Shown here: one piece after another, positions 1 to 5,740 of the stretch
Layout of the letters: every line of letters starts with the position of its first letter
How positions within the stretch are numbered: the first letter of the stretch is position 1
Assembly (NCBI GenBank): GCA_903889845.1
Contig: CAISZB010000219.1
Coordinates: 1 to 7,055, forward strand
From: an uncultured Verrucomicrobium sp.
GTDB taxonomy: Bacteria; Verrucomicrobiota; Verrucomicrobiia; Methylacidiphilales; GAS474
DNA: 7,055 bases
Direction: 5' to 3'
The notes under the pieces: model-generated
What the model was told of the DNA's origin: nothing
The model's input: the letters and a program-made list of their open reading frames with translations, nothing else
The model's database searches: none
Translations under genes and position numbers: made by a program

Positions 1-840
1 CTGCTCCGCCGTCAGGCCGACGGAGAGCTTCATGAACTTCTGCATGTAAATCGTGAAGACGTAAAAGGCGAGCGTCCCGCCCATCGTGAGGCCGAAGACG
101 ATCGCCACCTCCCGGGGATAGCGGGCCAGCGTCCGAAGGTTGTTCTCCTTTTTCGCATTCACCTTCTCCTTCACCTCCAGGAACTGCTCCGTCTCGTAGA
201 GGGTGCGGCGCATGACGGCCCCGATGATCGAGAGGAACGCCCCGATCACGAACGGGATCCGCCAGCCCCACGCGCGGAGCTCGGCAGGCGTCAGGATGGC
301 CTGCTGGAGGAGCAGGAGCACGAAGATGGCGCAGAGCTGACCGCCGATGAGGGTGACGTACTGGAAGCTCGAATAGAATCCCCGGTTCTTCTTGTCGGCT
401 ACCTCGCTGAGGTAAGTGGCGCTCGTCCCGTATTCGCCGCCCAAGCTCAGGCCCTGGATGATGCGGGCCAGCGCCAGGACCACCGGCGCCATCACCCCGA
501 TCGAGCCGTACGTCGGGCAAAAGGCGATGAGGACGGAGCCGAAGCACATCATCAGCACCGAGAGCATCAGGGCGCGGCGGCGACCGTAATGATCGGCCAG
601 GAAGCCGAAGAGCCAGCCGCCGAAGGGCCGGGCCAGGAACCCGGCGGCGAAGAGGACCGCCGCGTTGAGCTGCTGCGCGATCTCGTCCCCGTCGGGGAAG
701 AACGACTTCGCGAAGTAGAGCGCGAAGGCCGAGTAGGTGTAGAAATCGAACCACTCGATCAGGTTCCCGACCGATCCGATGAAGATGGCCTTGATCCTGC
801 GCGCTTTGTCGGCGCCTTCTCTCAACATGCTCACATCCAT
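1..840 (-). CDS. kgtP: MHS-family MFS transporter, alpha-ketoglutarate permease-like (5' part, truncated by window edge)
   Basis: Proton-coupled inner-membrane symporter of the metabolite:H+ symporter (MHS) branch of the major facilitator superfamily, probably for a dicarboxylate such as 2-oxoglutarate. The first 280 codons are present and the frame is still open at base 1. E. coli KgtP is about 430 residues, so roughly a third is missing. The MHS motif GNLIEWFDFY lies at residues 25-34, the loop 2-3 signature GFLADHYGRRR at 79-89, ARIIQGLSLGGEYGTSATYL at 125-144 and SSFQYVTLIGGQL at 157-169. The last two stretches closely match E. coli KgtP as I remember it. TM segments fall around 17-48, 60-82, 90-110, 116-136, 157-180, 194-211 and 244-267. 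Start: ATG at 840 is used. ATG at 828 (MLREG) is an alternative, and neither has a strong ribosome binding site. The family is secure; the exact substrate is inferred. Confidence 0.9.
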   Translation of the reverse strand, partial: MDVSMLREGADKARRIKAIFIGSVGNLIEWFDFYTYSAFALYFAKSFFPDGDEIAQQLNAAVLFAAGFLARPFGGWLFGFLADHYGRRRALMLSVLMMCFGSVLIAFCPTYGSIGVMAPVVLALARIIQGLSLGGEYGTSATYLSEVADKKNRGFYSSFQYVTLIGGQLCAIFVLLLLQQAILTPAELRAWGWRIPFVIGAFLSIIGAVMRRTLYETEQFLEVKEKVNAKKENNLRTLARYPREVAIVFGLTMGGTLAFYVFTIYMQKFMKLSVGLTAEQ

Positions 841-847
841 AAGAGTG

Positions 848-875
848 ATATTACGACTCTTGCACACGGAAGCAA
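848..875 (-). promoter_or_regulatory. Possible promoter of the MFS transporter gene
   Basis: On the minus strand, TTGCTT (870-875) is followed after 16 nt by TAATAT (848-853), a moderate sigma70-like pair in an AT-richer patch. Transcription would begin at or next to the ATG at 840. The mRNA would then be leaderless for that start, or carry about a 12-nt leader for the ATG at 828. Small inverted repeats overlap it: GCACAC/GTGTGC (862-867/877-882) and AAGAGT/ACTCTT (841-846/856-861). These could be operator half-sites or chance. Confidence 0.35.
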
Positions 876-904
876 ATGTGTGCCTCAAAAATACCGAAAA
901 GACC

Positions 905-1003
905 TCAGGGGGGCGCGAAGAGGAAGGCCCCCCCTTCGGGGCAGGGCAGAATCGCGCTTTGCGCCGGTCCCGAAGGGCCGCTAGGCCCTTCGCCCCCCCC
1001 TGA
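905..1003. repeat. Imperfect long inverted repeat with alternative internal hairpins
   Basis: The arms 905-920 and 988-1003 are complementary at 15 of 16 positions and enclose 67 nt. A second, perfect 9-bp hairpin (971-979 with 984-992, loop GCTA) uses bases 988-992 of the right arm, so the two pairings exclude each other. A small C(UUCG)G hairpin sits at 932-941. The element lies between the terminator of the small basic protein gene and the start region of the MFS gene. It may be a back-up terminator, a leader or attenuator structure, or a dispersed intergenic repeat. I see no coding potential in it. Confidence 0.6.
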
Positions 1004-1038
1004 AAAACAAAAAGGACGGACCTTGCGGTCCGTCCTTT
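1003..1038 (-). terminator. Rho-independent terminator of the small basic protein transcript
   Basis: A perfect 12-bp stem (1011-1022 with 1027-1038) closes a 4-nt loop. On the minus strand it is followed directly by a T-rich tract (TTTTTGTTTTT, including stem-base T residues, down to 1003). It starts about 30 nt past the stop codon of the small basic protein gene. The U tract occurs on the minus strand only, so it ends leftward transcription and shields the MFS gene from read-through. Confidence 0.9.
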
Positions 1039-1068
1039 GAAAAGAGAGCGGTCTTGAACCGCACGCGA

Positions 1069-1224
1069 CTAAGGCTCCGGGCGGGTCTTGCGGAGGGCGA
1101 GGACGCGGTCCCCGTCCTTCCACTGACCGCGCTTCTTGAGCAGGTCGACGCGCTCGAAGCGCTTGAGGACGTTCCGCTTGGTGGCCGTCGCCGAGGACGT
1201 GCGCAGGCTGCGATGCTGTGACAT
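1069..1224 (-). CDS. Small basic protein of the Verrucomicrobia/Chlamydiae family (function unknown)
   Basis: A 51-residue protein, very rich in Arg and Lys, opening MSQHRSLRTSS. Its core, KRNVLKRFERVDLLKKRGQW (residues 16-35), is followed by KDGDRVLALRKTRPEP. From memory this is the PVC-restricted small basic protein family (I recall it as TIGR04137), which has been suspected of association with rRNA or the ribosome. That role is family speculation and is not shown by this sequence. The length and the MSQHxSLR start are typical. The start is supported by an AGGAG ribosome binding site (1232-1236) 7 nt upstream of the ATG. A strong terminator follows the stop. The gene may have its own promoter in 1225-1348, or be read through from the bactofilins 124 nt upstream; I see no clear promoter. 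It is the best taxonomic marker in the window. Confidence 0.87.
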   Translation of the reverse strand: MSQHRSLRTSSATATKRNVLKRFERVDLLKKRGQWKDGDRVLALRKTRPEP

Positions 1225-1348
1225 GATATGACTCCTGTATCCTGAAAAAATTCGTCTTTCCCGACCGGTGGGGAGACGGTCTCCTTCCCAATCGGGTCCG
1301 TCAGAATGCCCGTGCCGGGAAAAATGTCACGCAGTTTCTTAAGCCATC

Positions 1349-2080
1349 CTAATCCCGGTCGGCGGGGGGCAGCGTGTCGGTGTCGAGGGCCCCGGAAAGG
1401 GACCCGCCCGGCTCGACGATAATTTCATGCGTGAGAATCACCGGCGCCTCGACGTTCCCCTCCGGGAGAACGTGGATCTTCGACCGGGCGTAGATGTGGC
1501 GGGCCTTCAGGCGGCCATCGGCCTCCAGCAGATTCGTCCGGACCCGGTCGACCGCCGTCTCCGCCCCCCGGAGAACCCGGATCAGCGGGGCCATCAGCGC
1601 TCCGCGGACCGACCCCTTCCGGTTCAGGAAAATCGCCTCGATGGCCCGGATGCGGGCCGATTTGATCTCCCCGCTCACCGTCACGTTCCGGCCCCGGATC
1701 TCCGGGCCGCTGTAGCGGACATTCGCCTCGAAGACGACATCGCCGCTGGTGTGGACCCGCTGCCGGACGAAGCCCTCCAGCGTGTAGCTGCCGATGTTGA
1801 GGTGGCACCCGCAGGAGGAGCAGACGGCGGAGAGGGCGTCCTCGTAGACCTTCTGCTCCGTCTCGCACTGGGGACAGCGGATGAGGCGGGAGGGCTTCTG
1901 CTTGCGAAGGCGTCGGCCGGAGTTCCCCTTCGCCTCCAGGGAAAAATACTGGTTGCAATGGCGGCAGACAGTCGAGATCGCCTCGGCCGGTTCCTGCTGC
2001 TCCCCCTGGCAGTGGGGGCAGGTCACCACGATCCGGCCCGGAGGAGGCGGCAGGCTTTCGGAAGGGGGCGCCTCGCTCAT
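1349..2080 (-). CDS. Bactofilin (polymer-forming cytoskeletal protein) with two N-terminal zinc ribbons
   Basis: A 243-residue protein in two parts. The N-terminal third has two Cys4 zinc-ribbon-like modules: C21/C24 with C39/C42, and C69/C72 with C87/C90 (another Cys at 92). Each starts CPxC and has the same 14-residue gap between its CxxC pairs. They are separated by a basic linker (RRLRKQKPSR, 56-65). From about residue 97 to 232 there is the short beta-rung pattern of bactofilins (DUF583): VVFEANVRYSGPEIRGRNVTVSG, then SARIRAIEAIFLN, GRLKARHIYARSKIHV, GNVEAPVILTHEIIVEPGGSLSG. Bactofilins self-assemble into beta-helical filaments at the inner membrane and act in cell shape or envelope processes. 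The zinc ribbons suggest a nucleic-acid or protein contact (inference). The start is 3 nt after the upstream bactofilin stop, so the two are surely co-transcribed. A GGAGG lies 13 nt upstream, a rather long spacing. Confidence 0.85.
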   Translation of the reverse strand: MSEAPPSESLPPPPGRIVVTCPHCQGEQQEPAEAISTVCRHCNQYFSLEAKGNSGRRLRKQKPSRLIRCPQCETEQKVYEDALSAVCSSCGCHLNIGSYTLEGFVRQRVHTSGDVVFEANVRYSGPEIRGRNVTVSGEIKSARIRAIEAIFLNRKGSVRGALMAPLIRVLRGAETAVDRVRTNLLEADGRLKARHIYARSKIHVLPEGNVEAPVILTHEIIVEPGGSLSGALDTDTLPPADRD

Positions 2081-2083
2081 AGT

Positions 2084-2428
2084 CTACCGCACGCCTCCCA
2101 CGCCTGTCCTGAAGCCGAAAAGGGAGAGGCCCCGCCGCACCAGATCGGCCAGCTCGAAGCCGACGCCGACGTTGAGCACCGGCGCCGTGGGCGGCACCGC
2201 CGCCTTCCCGATGAGGAGGAGCGCCTTGATCCGCGCCCCCGGCTCGATCCGCAGGGAGCCGCTCCGCAGTTCCCCGTCGATCCGCGCCTCCTTCGAGACT
2301 TCCAGGTGGTCCCGGACGTTGACCTTGCCGCGCAGTTCGCACGAAATATGGGCGCTCCCGAACACGGTCAAGTCGCCGATGAGACGAAGCGCCGGGGGGA
2401 GGATGGTGGTGGAGACGTCCGCTTCCAT
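2084..2428 (-). CDS. Short bactofilin-family protein (polymer-forming cytoskeletal)
   Basis: A 114-residue protein with the bactofilin pattern of short hydrophobic beta rungs and regular glycines: LRLIGDLTVFGSAHISCELRG (residues 14-34), KVNVRDHLEVSKEARIDGEL (35-54), then SGSLRIEPGARIKALLLIG. There is no signal peptide or TM segment. The C-terminal tail (about 85-114, LVRRGLSLFGFRTGVGG) is not rung-like and may be a membrane or partner contact (inference). It is first in a two-gene minus-strand unit with the zinc-ribbon bactofilin, and the two may co-polymerise. A good promoter lies directly upstream. There is no clear Shine-Dalgarno before the ATG, and the leader would be only about a dozen nucleotides. 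The family is well supported; the cellular role is unknown. Confidence 0.78.
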   Translation of the reverse strand: MEADVSTTILPPALRLIGDLTVFGSAHISCELRGKVNVRDHLEVSKEARIDGELRSGSLRIEPGARIKALLLIGKAAVPPTAPVLNVGVGFELADLVRRGLSLFGFRTGVGGVR

Positions 2429-2446
2429 TGCGAAGATACCGGTCTA

Positions 2447-2474
2447 TTTATAAGCCACATCGTAACCCTGGCAA
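2447..2474 (-). promoter_or_regulatory. Sigma70-type promoter of the bactofilin pair
   Basis: On the minus strand, TTGCCA (2469-2474) and TATAAA (2447-2452) are separated by 16 nt. Both hexamers are close to consensus and sit in the AT-rich divergent intergenic region. The start site would be near 2440, about 12 nt before the bactofilin ATG. A 7-bp inverted repeat, CCGGTCT (2439-2445) and AGACCGG (2499-2505), brackets the promoter and could be an operator pair. That is inference from position alone. Confidence 0.6.
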
Positions 2475-2525
2475 GAAATCGGCTTCAAAATTTTACTCAG
2501 ACCGGGGCAAGATAAGGTTCCCGCC

Positions 2526-3605
2526 ATGTTTTCCTCCCCCTCCTCCCGCGCCCACTGGTGGCGACGCCTCGCCGCGCTGCAGCCTGGGGACGAGGCCGGA
2601 TTCGAGGCCGCCGCCCTCGAACTCTTCGCCTGGCAGTTCGCGCGAAACGCCCCCTACCAGGCCTGGTGCCGGGCCTCGGGCGTTTCCGAAGCGGAGTCCT
2701 TAACCTCCTGGCAGGCCATCCCCGCCGCACCGCAGGAACTCTTCAAGGAGAAAACCCTCTTCTGCCATCCGGCGAAGGCCGCCCGGGCCGTCTACCGGAC
2801 CAGCGGGACGACGACGGGGAAGCGAGGCCTCCAACGCCTCCTCTTCCCCGACCTCTACCGCGCCGCCGCCCTCCGCATCGCCTCCACCCTCGGCCCCCTG
2901 GCCAAGACACCCAAGCGCCTCCCCCTCCTCTGCCTCACCCCGTCGCCGGAGGAGAACCCCCACTCCTCCCTCGCCGCCATGCTCGGCTTCTTCATCGCGG
3001 CCCGGGGCGACCGCCGCCGCTCCCGCTTCTTCGTCGAGGGGGACCGCCTCCTCCTCGATCCCCTGGCCGAGGCGCTGAAAAGGGCAGAAATGGAAGGCCG
3101 CCCCATCGGCCTCCTCGGCACCGCCTTCTCCTTCGTCCATTTTCTCGACTCCGGCCTCGGCCCATTCCGCCTGCCACCGGGGAGCTTCCTCCTGGAGACC
3201 GGCGGCTTCAAGGGCCGGAGCCGGGAAGTCGCCAAGCCCCGGCTCTACCGCGACCTCGCCGCCCGCCTCGGCCTCCCCGCCGCCTCCCTCTGGAACGAAT
3301 ACGGCATGACCGAACTGAGCAGCCAGGCCTACGCCAGCGGCCCCGCCGGGGAACACCGCGCCCCCCCCTGGACCCGCGTCGTCCCCATCGATCCCCGGAC
3401 CGGGAAGATCGCCCCGAAGGGGAGGAAAGGCCTCCTGCGCTGGCTCGACCTCGCCAACGTCGACGGCGTCCTGGCGCTGGAGACCGCCGACCTCGGCCTC
3501 GCCACGGCGGGCAAGGGCCATTACCAGCAGTTCAAACTGATCGGCCGCCTCCCGCAGCTCCCCCGGCGCGGCTGCTCCCTCGACGCGGAGGAGTTAAAGC
3601 GATGA
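2526..3605 (+). CDS. LuxE-family acyl-protein synthetase / acyl-activating enzyme
   Basis: A 359-residue member of the LuxE (acyl-protein synthetase) branch of adenylate-forming enzymes, close to the roughly 370-380 residues of Vibrio LuxE. It should activate a carboxylic acid as acyl-AMP and pass the acyl group to its own cysteine and then to the partner reductase. Visible motifs are the AMP/phosphate loop YRTSGTTTGKRG (residues 90-101), FLLETGGFKGRSREV (221-235), the NEYGMTELSSQ adenylate motif (257-267) and the C-terminal GRLPQLPRRGCSLDAEEL (340-357). Cys350, 9 residues from the end, is in the right place for the acyl-accepting cysteine of LuxE (inferred by position). AAGG 8 nt before the ATG is the probable ribosome binding site. 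This is the first gene of the plus-strand operon and overlaps the LuxC homologue by ATGA. The natural acyl substrate is unknown. No luxAB or luxD is nearby. Confidence 0.9.
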   Translation: MFSSPSSRAHWWRRLAALQPGDEAGFEAAALELFAWQFARNAPYQAWCRASGVSEAESLTSWQAIPAAPQELFKEKTLFCHPAKAARAVYRTSGTTTGKRGLQRLLFPDLYRAAALRIASTLGPLAKTPKRLPLLCLTPSPEENPHSSLAAMLGFFIAARGDRRRSRFFVEGDRLLLDPLAEALKRAEMEGRPIGLLGTAFSFVHFLDSGLGPFRLPPGSFLLETGGFKGRSREVAKPRLYRDLAARLGLPAASLWNEYGMTELSSQAYASGPAGEHRAPPWTRVVPIDPRTGKIAPKGRKGLLRWLDLANVDGVLALETADLGLATAGKGHYQQFKLIGRLPQLPRRGCSLDAEELKR

Positions 3606-4687
3606 AAACCGCCAGACAACGCGCCGCCCTCCTCGCGCCCGTTTTCGGGACGAAAAAATCGACCCTCCTCGACTGGCTGCGGATCGAACTCGGTTCCGCC
3701 GACGCCCTCGACCGCTGGGTCCCGCACGTGCCGGAGATCGGCCTCGCCTCCCGCGCCGTCGCCCCCCGGACCCTCTACCACCTCTGCCCCGGGAACGTCC
3801 CCGACGCGGGCCGGGAAAGCCTTCTCATCGGCCTCCTCCTCGGTTCCCACAACGTGGCGAAGCTCCCGCGCGATCCCGGCGTCCGCCAGGCCCTCCGCGC
3901 CCTCGCCGCCTCCCTCCCCGGTCCGCTTCAACCCCTCCTCACCCTCCGCTCCGCCTTCCGTCCCGCCGACGTGGCGCGGGCCGACGCCGTGATCGCCTAC
4001 GGCGGGGACGAGGCCGTCGCCGCCCTCCGCATCCACCTTCGTCCCGGCCAGACCTTCCTCGCCTACGGCCACCGCGTCTCCCTCCTCTGGCTCGGCCTCC
4101 TCCGGGCGGAGGACCGGGACTTCCGCGCCCTGGCCGCCGCCACCGCGCGGGACGTCGCCGCCCATCGCCAACTCGGTTGCCTCTCCCCCCAGGCCGTCTA
4201 CCTGGCCCCCGGATCGGACTCGGTCGCCTTCGGCGCCGCCCTGGCCGAGGCGCTGGAGAAAGAACTCCCCGCCCGGCTCCCCCCGCTTCCCCTCTCCGAG
4301 GCCGCGGCGATTCGTCACGCCCGGCAGTCGGTCCGCGCCGCCGGGGGGCAGGTGATCGAAAGCACCCGGGGCCTCCGCTGGTCCATCCTCCTCGATCCCC
4401 GGCCCGCCTTCCGCGACGGCTTCGCCCACCGGACCGTCCCCATCCGCGTCGCCTCCCCGGAACAACTGAAGACGGCCTTGCGGCCCTTCCTCGGAAAAAT
4501 CTCGACCGTCGGCCTGCGGTACCCGCTTTCCCGGCGGGACGAGGACCTCTTCCTCGCCCTCGGCGCGGAGCGGCTCTGCCCCGTCGGCCAATGCCAGTCC
4601 CCCCCCCTCCTCCGCCACCACGACGGACATCCCCGGTTGGCCGGCCTCGTGAAATGGGTTGACCGGGAGACCCTCCAACCCCGATAA
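3602..4687 (+). CDS. LuxC-family acyl-CoA/acyl-protein reductase (aldehyde-forming)
   Basis: A 361-residue NADPH-dependent acyl reductase of the LuxC family, belonging to the aldehyde-dehydrogenase fold. It reduces an acyl thioester to an aldehyde, normally in complex with LuxE. Motifs: LYHLCPGNVPDAG (58-70), a nucleotide-binding part with VIAYGGDEAV (130-139), HRQLGCLSPQAVYLAPGS (188-205) with candidate nucleophile Cys193, and a C-terminal CPVGQCQSPPLLRHHDG (326-342) followed by LVKWVD (349-354). The family's catalytic cysteine sits in an equivalent xCxSPQ context. Vibrio LuxC is about 480 residues, so this version is shorter, mostly at the N-terminus. The start is well defined: a GGAGGAG ribosome binding site (3587-3593) 8 nt upstream, and an ATGA overlap with the LuxE homologue. 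The coupling fits a stoichiometric LuxE-LuxC complex. The stop-free frame upstream of this ATG is a compositional shadow inside the LuxE gene. Confidence 0.9.
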   Translation: MKTARQRAALLAPVFGTKKSTLLDWLRIELGSADALDRWVPHVPEIGLASRAVAPRTLYHLCPGNVPDAGRESLLIGLLLGSHNVAKLPRDPGVRQALRALAASLPGPLQPLLTLRSAFRPADVARADAVIAYGGDEAVAALRIHLRPGQTFLAYGHRVSLLWLGLLRAEDRDFRALAAATARDVAAHRQLGCLSPQAVYLAPGSDSVAFGAALAEALEKELPARLPPLPLSEAAAIRHARQSVRAAGGQVIESTRGLRWSILLDPRPAFRDGFAHRTVPIRVASPEQLKTALRPFLGKISTVGLRYPLSRRDEDLFLALGAERLCPVGQCQSPPLLRHHDGHPRLAGLVKWVDRETLQPR

Positions 4688-4693
4688 AGCAGC

Positions 4694-5056
4694 GTGAAGA
4701 TCACTCTCTGCAAAGATTTCGAATTCGAGGCCGCCCAGTCGATGCCCTCGTTCCCGGAAGGGCACAAGTGCCGCCGCCTCCACGGCCACAGTTACAAGGC
4801 GACGATCTCCGTCACCGGCGACGTCGATCCGAAGACCGGCGTCCTCTACGACCACGCCCGGATCTCCGAGGCGATGAAGCCGCTCCTCGCCCTCCTCGAC
4901 CACAACCACCTCAACGAGATCCCCGGCCTCGAAATCGCCTCCATCGAGAACATCAGCCGCTGGATCTGGGTCCACCTCCAGCCGACGCTCCCGGAACTCT
5001 CCGAAATCGTCCTCCACGAAACCTCCGCCTCCCGCTGCGTCTACCGCGGGGATTAA
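4694..5056 (+). CDS. queD: QueD / 6-pyruvoyl-tetrahydropterin synthase family protein (6-carboxy-tetrahydropterin synthase-like)
   Basis: A 120-residue T-fold protein, the same length as E. coli QueD and alignable to it from memory along its whole length. QueD makes 6-carboxy-5,6,7,8-tetrahydropterin from dihydroneopterin triphosphate in the queuosine/7-deazaguanine pathway. Retained: PEGHKCRRLHGHSY (21-34) with catalytic Cys26 and zinc ligands His30 and His32, LDHNHLNEIPGLE (68-80) with Asp69/His70, SIENISRWIW (83-92), and HETSASRC (108-115) with Glu109. Oddity: the first zinc ligand, His16 in E. coli (FEAAH), is Gln15 here (FEAAQ), and the usual DF after the second strand is DH (Asp53-His54). 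It starts with GTG and has no clear ribosome binding site. The start is fixed by alignment and by the 6-nt gap after the reductase stop. With no other queuosine gene in the window, an alternative pterin role is possible. Confidence 0.87.
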   Translation: MKITLCKDFEFEAAQSMPSFPEGHKCRRLHGHSYKATISVTGDVDPKTGVLYDHARISEAMKPLLALLDHNHLNEIPGLEIASIENISRWIWVHLQPTLPELSEIVLHETSASRCVYRGD

Positions 5057-5059
5057 AAA

Positions 5060-5740
5060 GTGTCCATGAGCGGCGACCTCCTCCCCCTCACCGCCTTCAC
5101 GGCGGGGGTCGCCCTCCTCGCCGTCGCCCTCCTCTTTCCCCCCGGCCTTGCCCTGGCGTGGCTCCTGGCGCGGAAGACGTGGCGGGGGAAGGCGCTGCTG
5201 GAAACCTGCGTCGCCCTGCCCCTGGCCCTCCCGCCCGTCGTCACCGGGCTCCTCCTCCTCGTCCTCCTGGGCCGCCGCGGGCCGGTCGGCGGCTGGCTCC
5301 ACGACCGGTGGGACATCGACCTCGTCTTCGCCTGGCCCGCCGTCGTCGTCGCCCTGGGGGTGATGGCCTTCCCCCTCTTCGTCCGCACCGTCCGCGCCGC
5401 GATCGAGGAAGTCGACCCCGCGCTGGAGCAGACCGCCCGCACCCTCGGCGCCGGGGAATGGCGGGTCTTCCGGACCGTCACGCTCCCCCTCTCCCGGCGG
5501 GGCTGGATCGCCGGGACCCTCCTCGCCTTCGCCCGCGCGCTGGGGGAATTCGGCGCCACGATCATGGTCGCCGGGGTCATCCCCGGACGGACGATGACCC
5601 TCTCCACCGCGATCTACCAGGACATCCTCCTGGGGAAGGACGGGGAGGCGTGGCAACTCGCCGCCGTCGTCGGCGCGATGGCCTTCGCCGCCCTCTGGCT
5701 CGGGGAACGGATCCAAAAAAGGAAAGGGAACACCCCATGA
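5060..5740 (+). CDS. modB: Molybdate ABC transporter permease ModB
   Basis: A 226-residue inner-membrane permease that forms the translocation path of the molybdate importer as a dimer with the ModC ATPase. Hydrophobic segments lie around residues 10-37, 50-71, 87-109, 147-173 and 197-215, within the usual 5-6 TM count. The EAA coupling loop is clear at EQTARTLGAGEWRVFRTVTLP (123-143), and is followed by ALGEFGATIMVAG (160-172) and GRTMTLSTAIY (176-186), both typical of ModB. The start is GTG at 5060, 3 nt after the queD-like stop, with GGGGA 7 nt upstream. An in-frame ATG at 5066 is a less well spaced alternative. It overlaps modC by ATGA. Discrimination from tungstate or sulfate permeases rests on family resemblance; the ModC MOP domain supports molybdate. 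No ModA binding protein is encoded in the window. Confidence 0.93.
   Translation: MSMSGDLLPLTAFTAGVALLAVALLFPPGLALAWLLARKTWRGKALLETCVALPLALPPVVTGLLLLVLLGRRGPVGGWLHDRWDIDLVFAWPAVVVALGVMAFPLFVRTVRAAIEEVDPALEQTARTLGAGEWRVFRTVTLPLSRRGWIAGTLLAFARALGEFGATIMVAGVIPGRTMTLSTAIYQDILLGKDGEAWQLAAVVGAMAFAALWLGERIQKRKGNTP

Noticed and set aside
905..1291. 128-codon minus-strand frame covering the small basic protein locus
   Set aside because: It overlaps the 51-residue gene in another frame, reads through the terminator hairpin, and has no family resemblance.
1259..1300. Inverted repeats CCCGA/TCGGG and GGAGAC/GTCTCC upstream of the small basic protein gene
   Set aside because: Short arms in GC-rich DNA with no U tract and no matching regulatory family. 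They are too weak to call a terminator or operator.
1425..2342. 305-codon minus-strand frame overlapping both bactofilins
   Set aside because: Gly/Arg/Pro-rich shifted-frame translation with no motif; the bactofilin frames explain the region.
2468..2496. Possible plus-strand promoter for the LuxE operon (CTGGCA-17-TTTTAC)
   Set aside because: Both hexamers are poor matches, and they overlap the much better minus-strand promoter. The real start site cannot be placed from sequence.
1427..2515. 362-codon plus-strand open frame opposite the two bactofilins
   Set aside because: Its translation has no domain pattern, while the minus-strand frames show bactofilin rungs and regular CxxC modules.
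2558..3601. Plus-strand open frame continuous with the LuxC frame but starting inside the LuxE gene, suggesting a 709-residue fusion
   Set aside because: The first 348 residues are Pro/Arg-rich nonsense in a shifted frame of LuxE. The LuxC start at 3602 has a strong ribosome binding site and an ATGA overlap.
2526..4687. Bioluminescence (lux) operon
   Set aside because: LuxE and LuxC homologues are present but no luxA, luxB or luxD. Such pairs occur in non-luminous bacteria, so light production is not supported.
3521..5716. 731-codon open frame on the minus strand opposite LuxC, QueD-like and ModB genes
   Set aside because: It is a compositional shadow: the translation is low-complexity Gly/Glu/Asp-rich with no recognisable domain, and the plus strand carries well-defined families through the whole stretch.
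4768..5736. Plus-strand open frame running into ModC, suggesting a long N-terminal extension
   Set aside because: It reads as Pro/Arg-rich low complexity across the QueD-like and ModB genes. ModC family length and the ribosome binding site at 5721-5728 fix the start at 5737.
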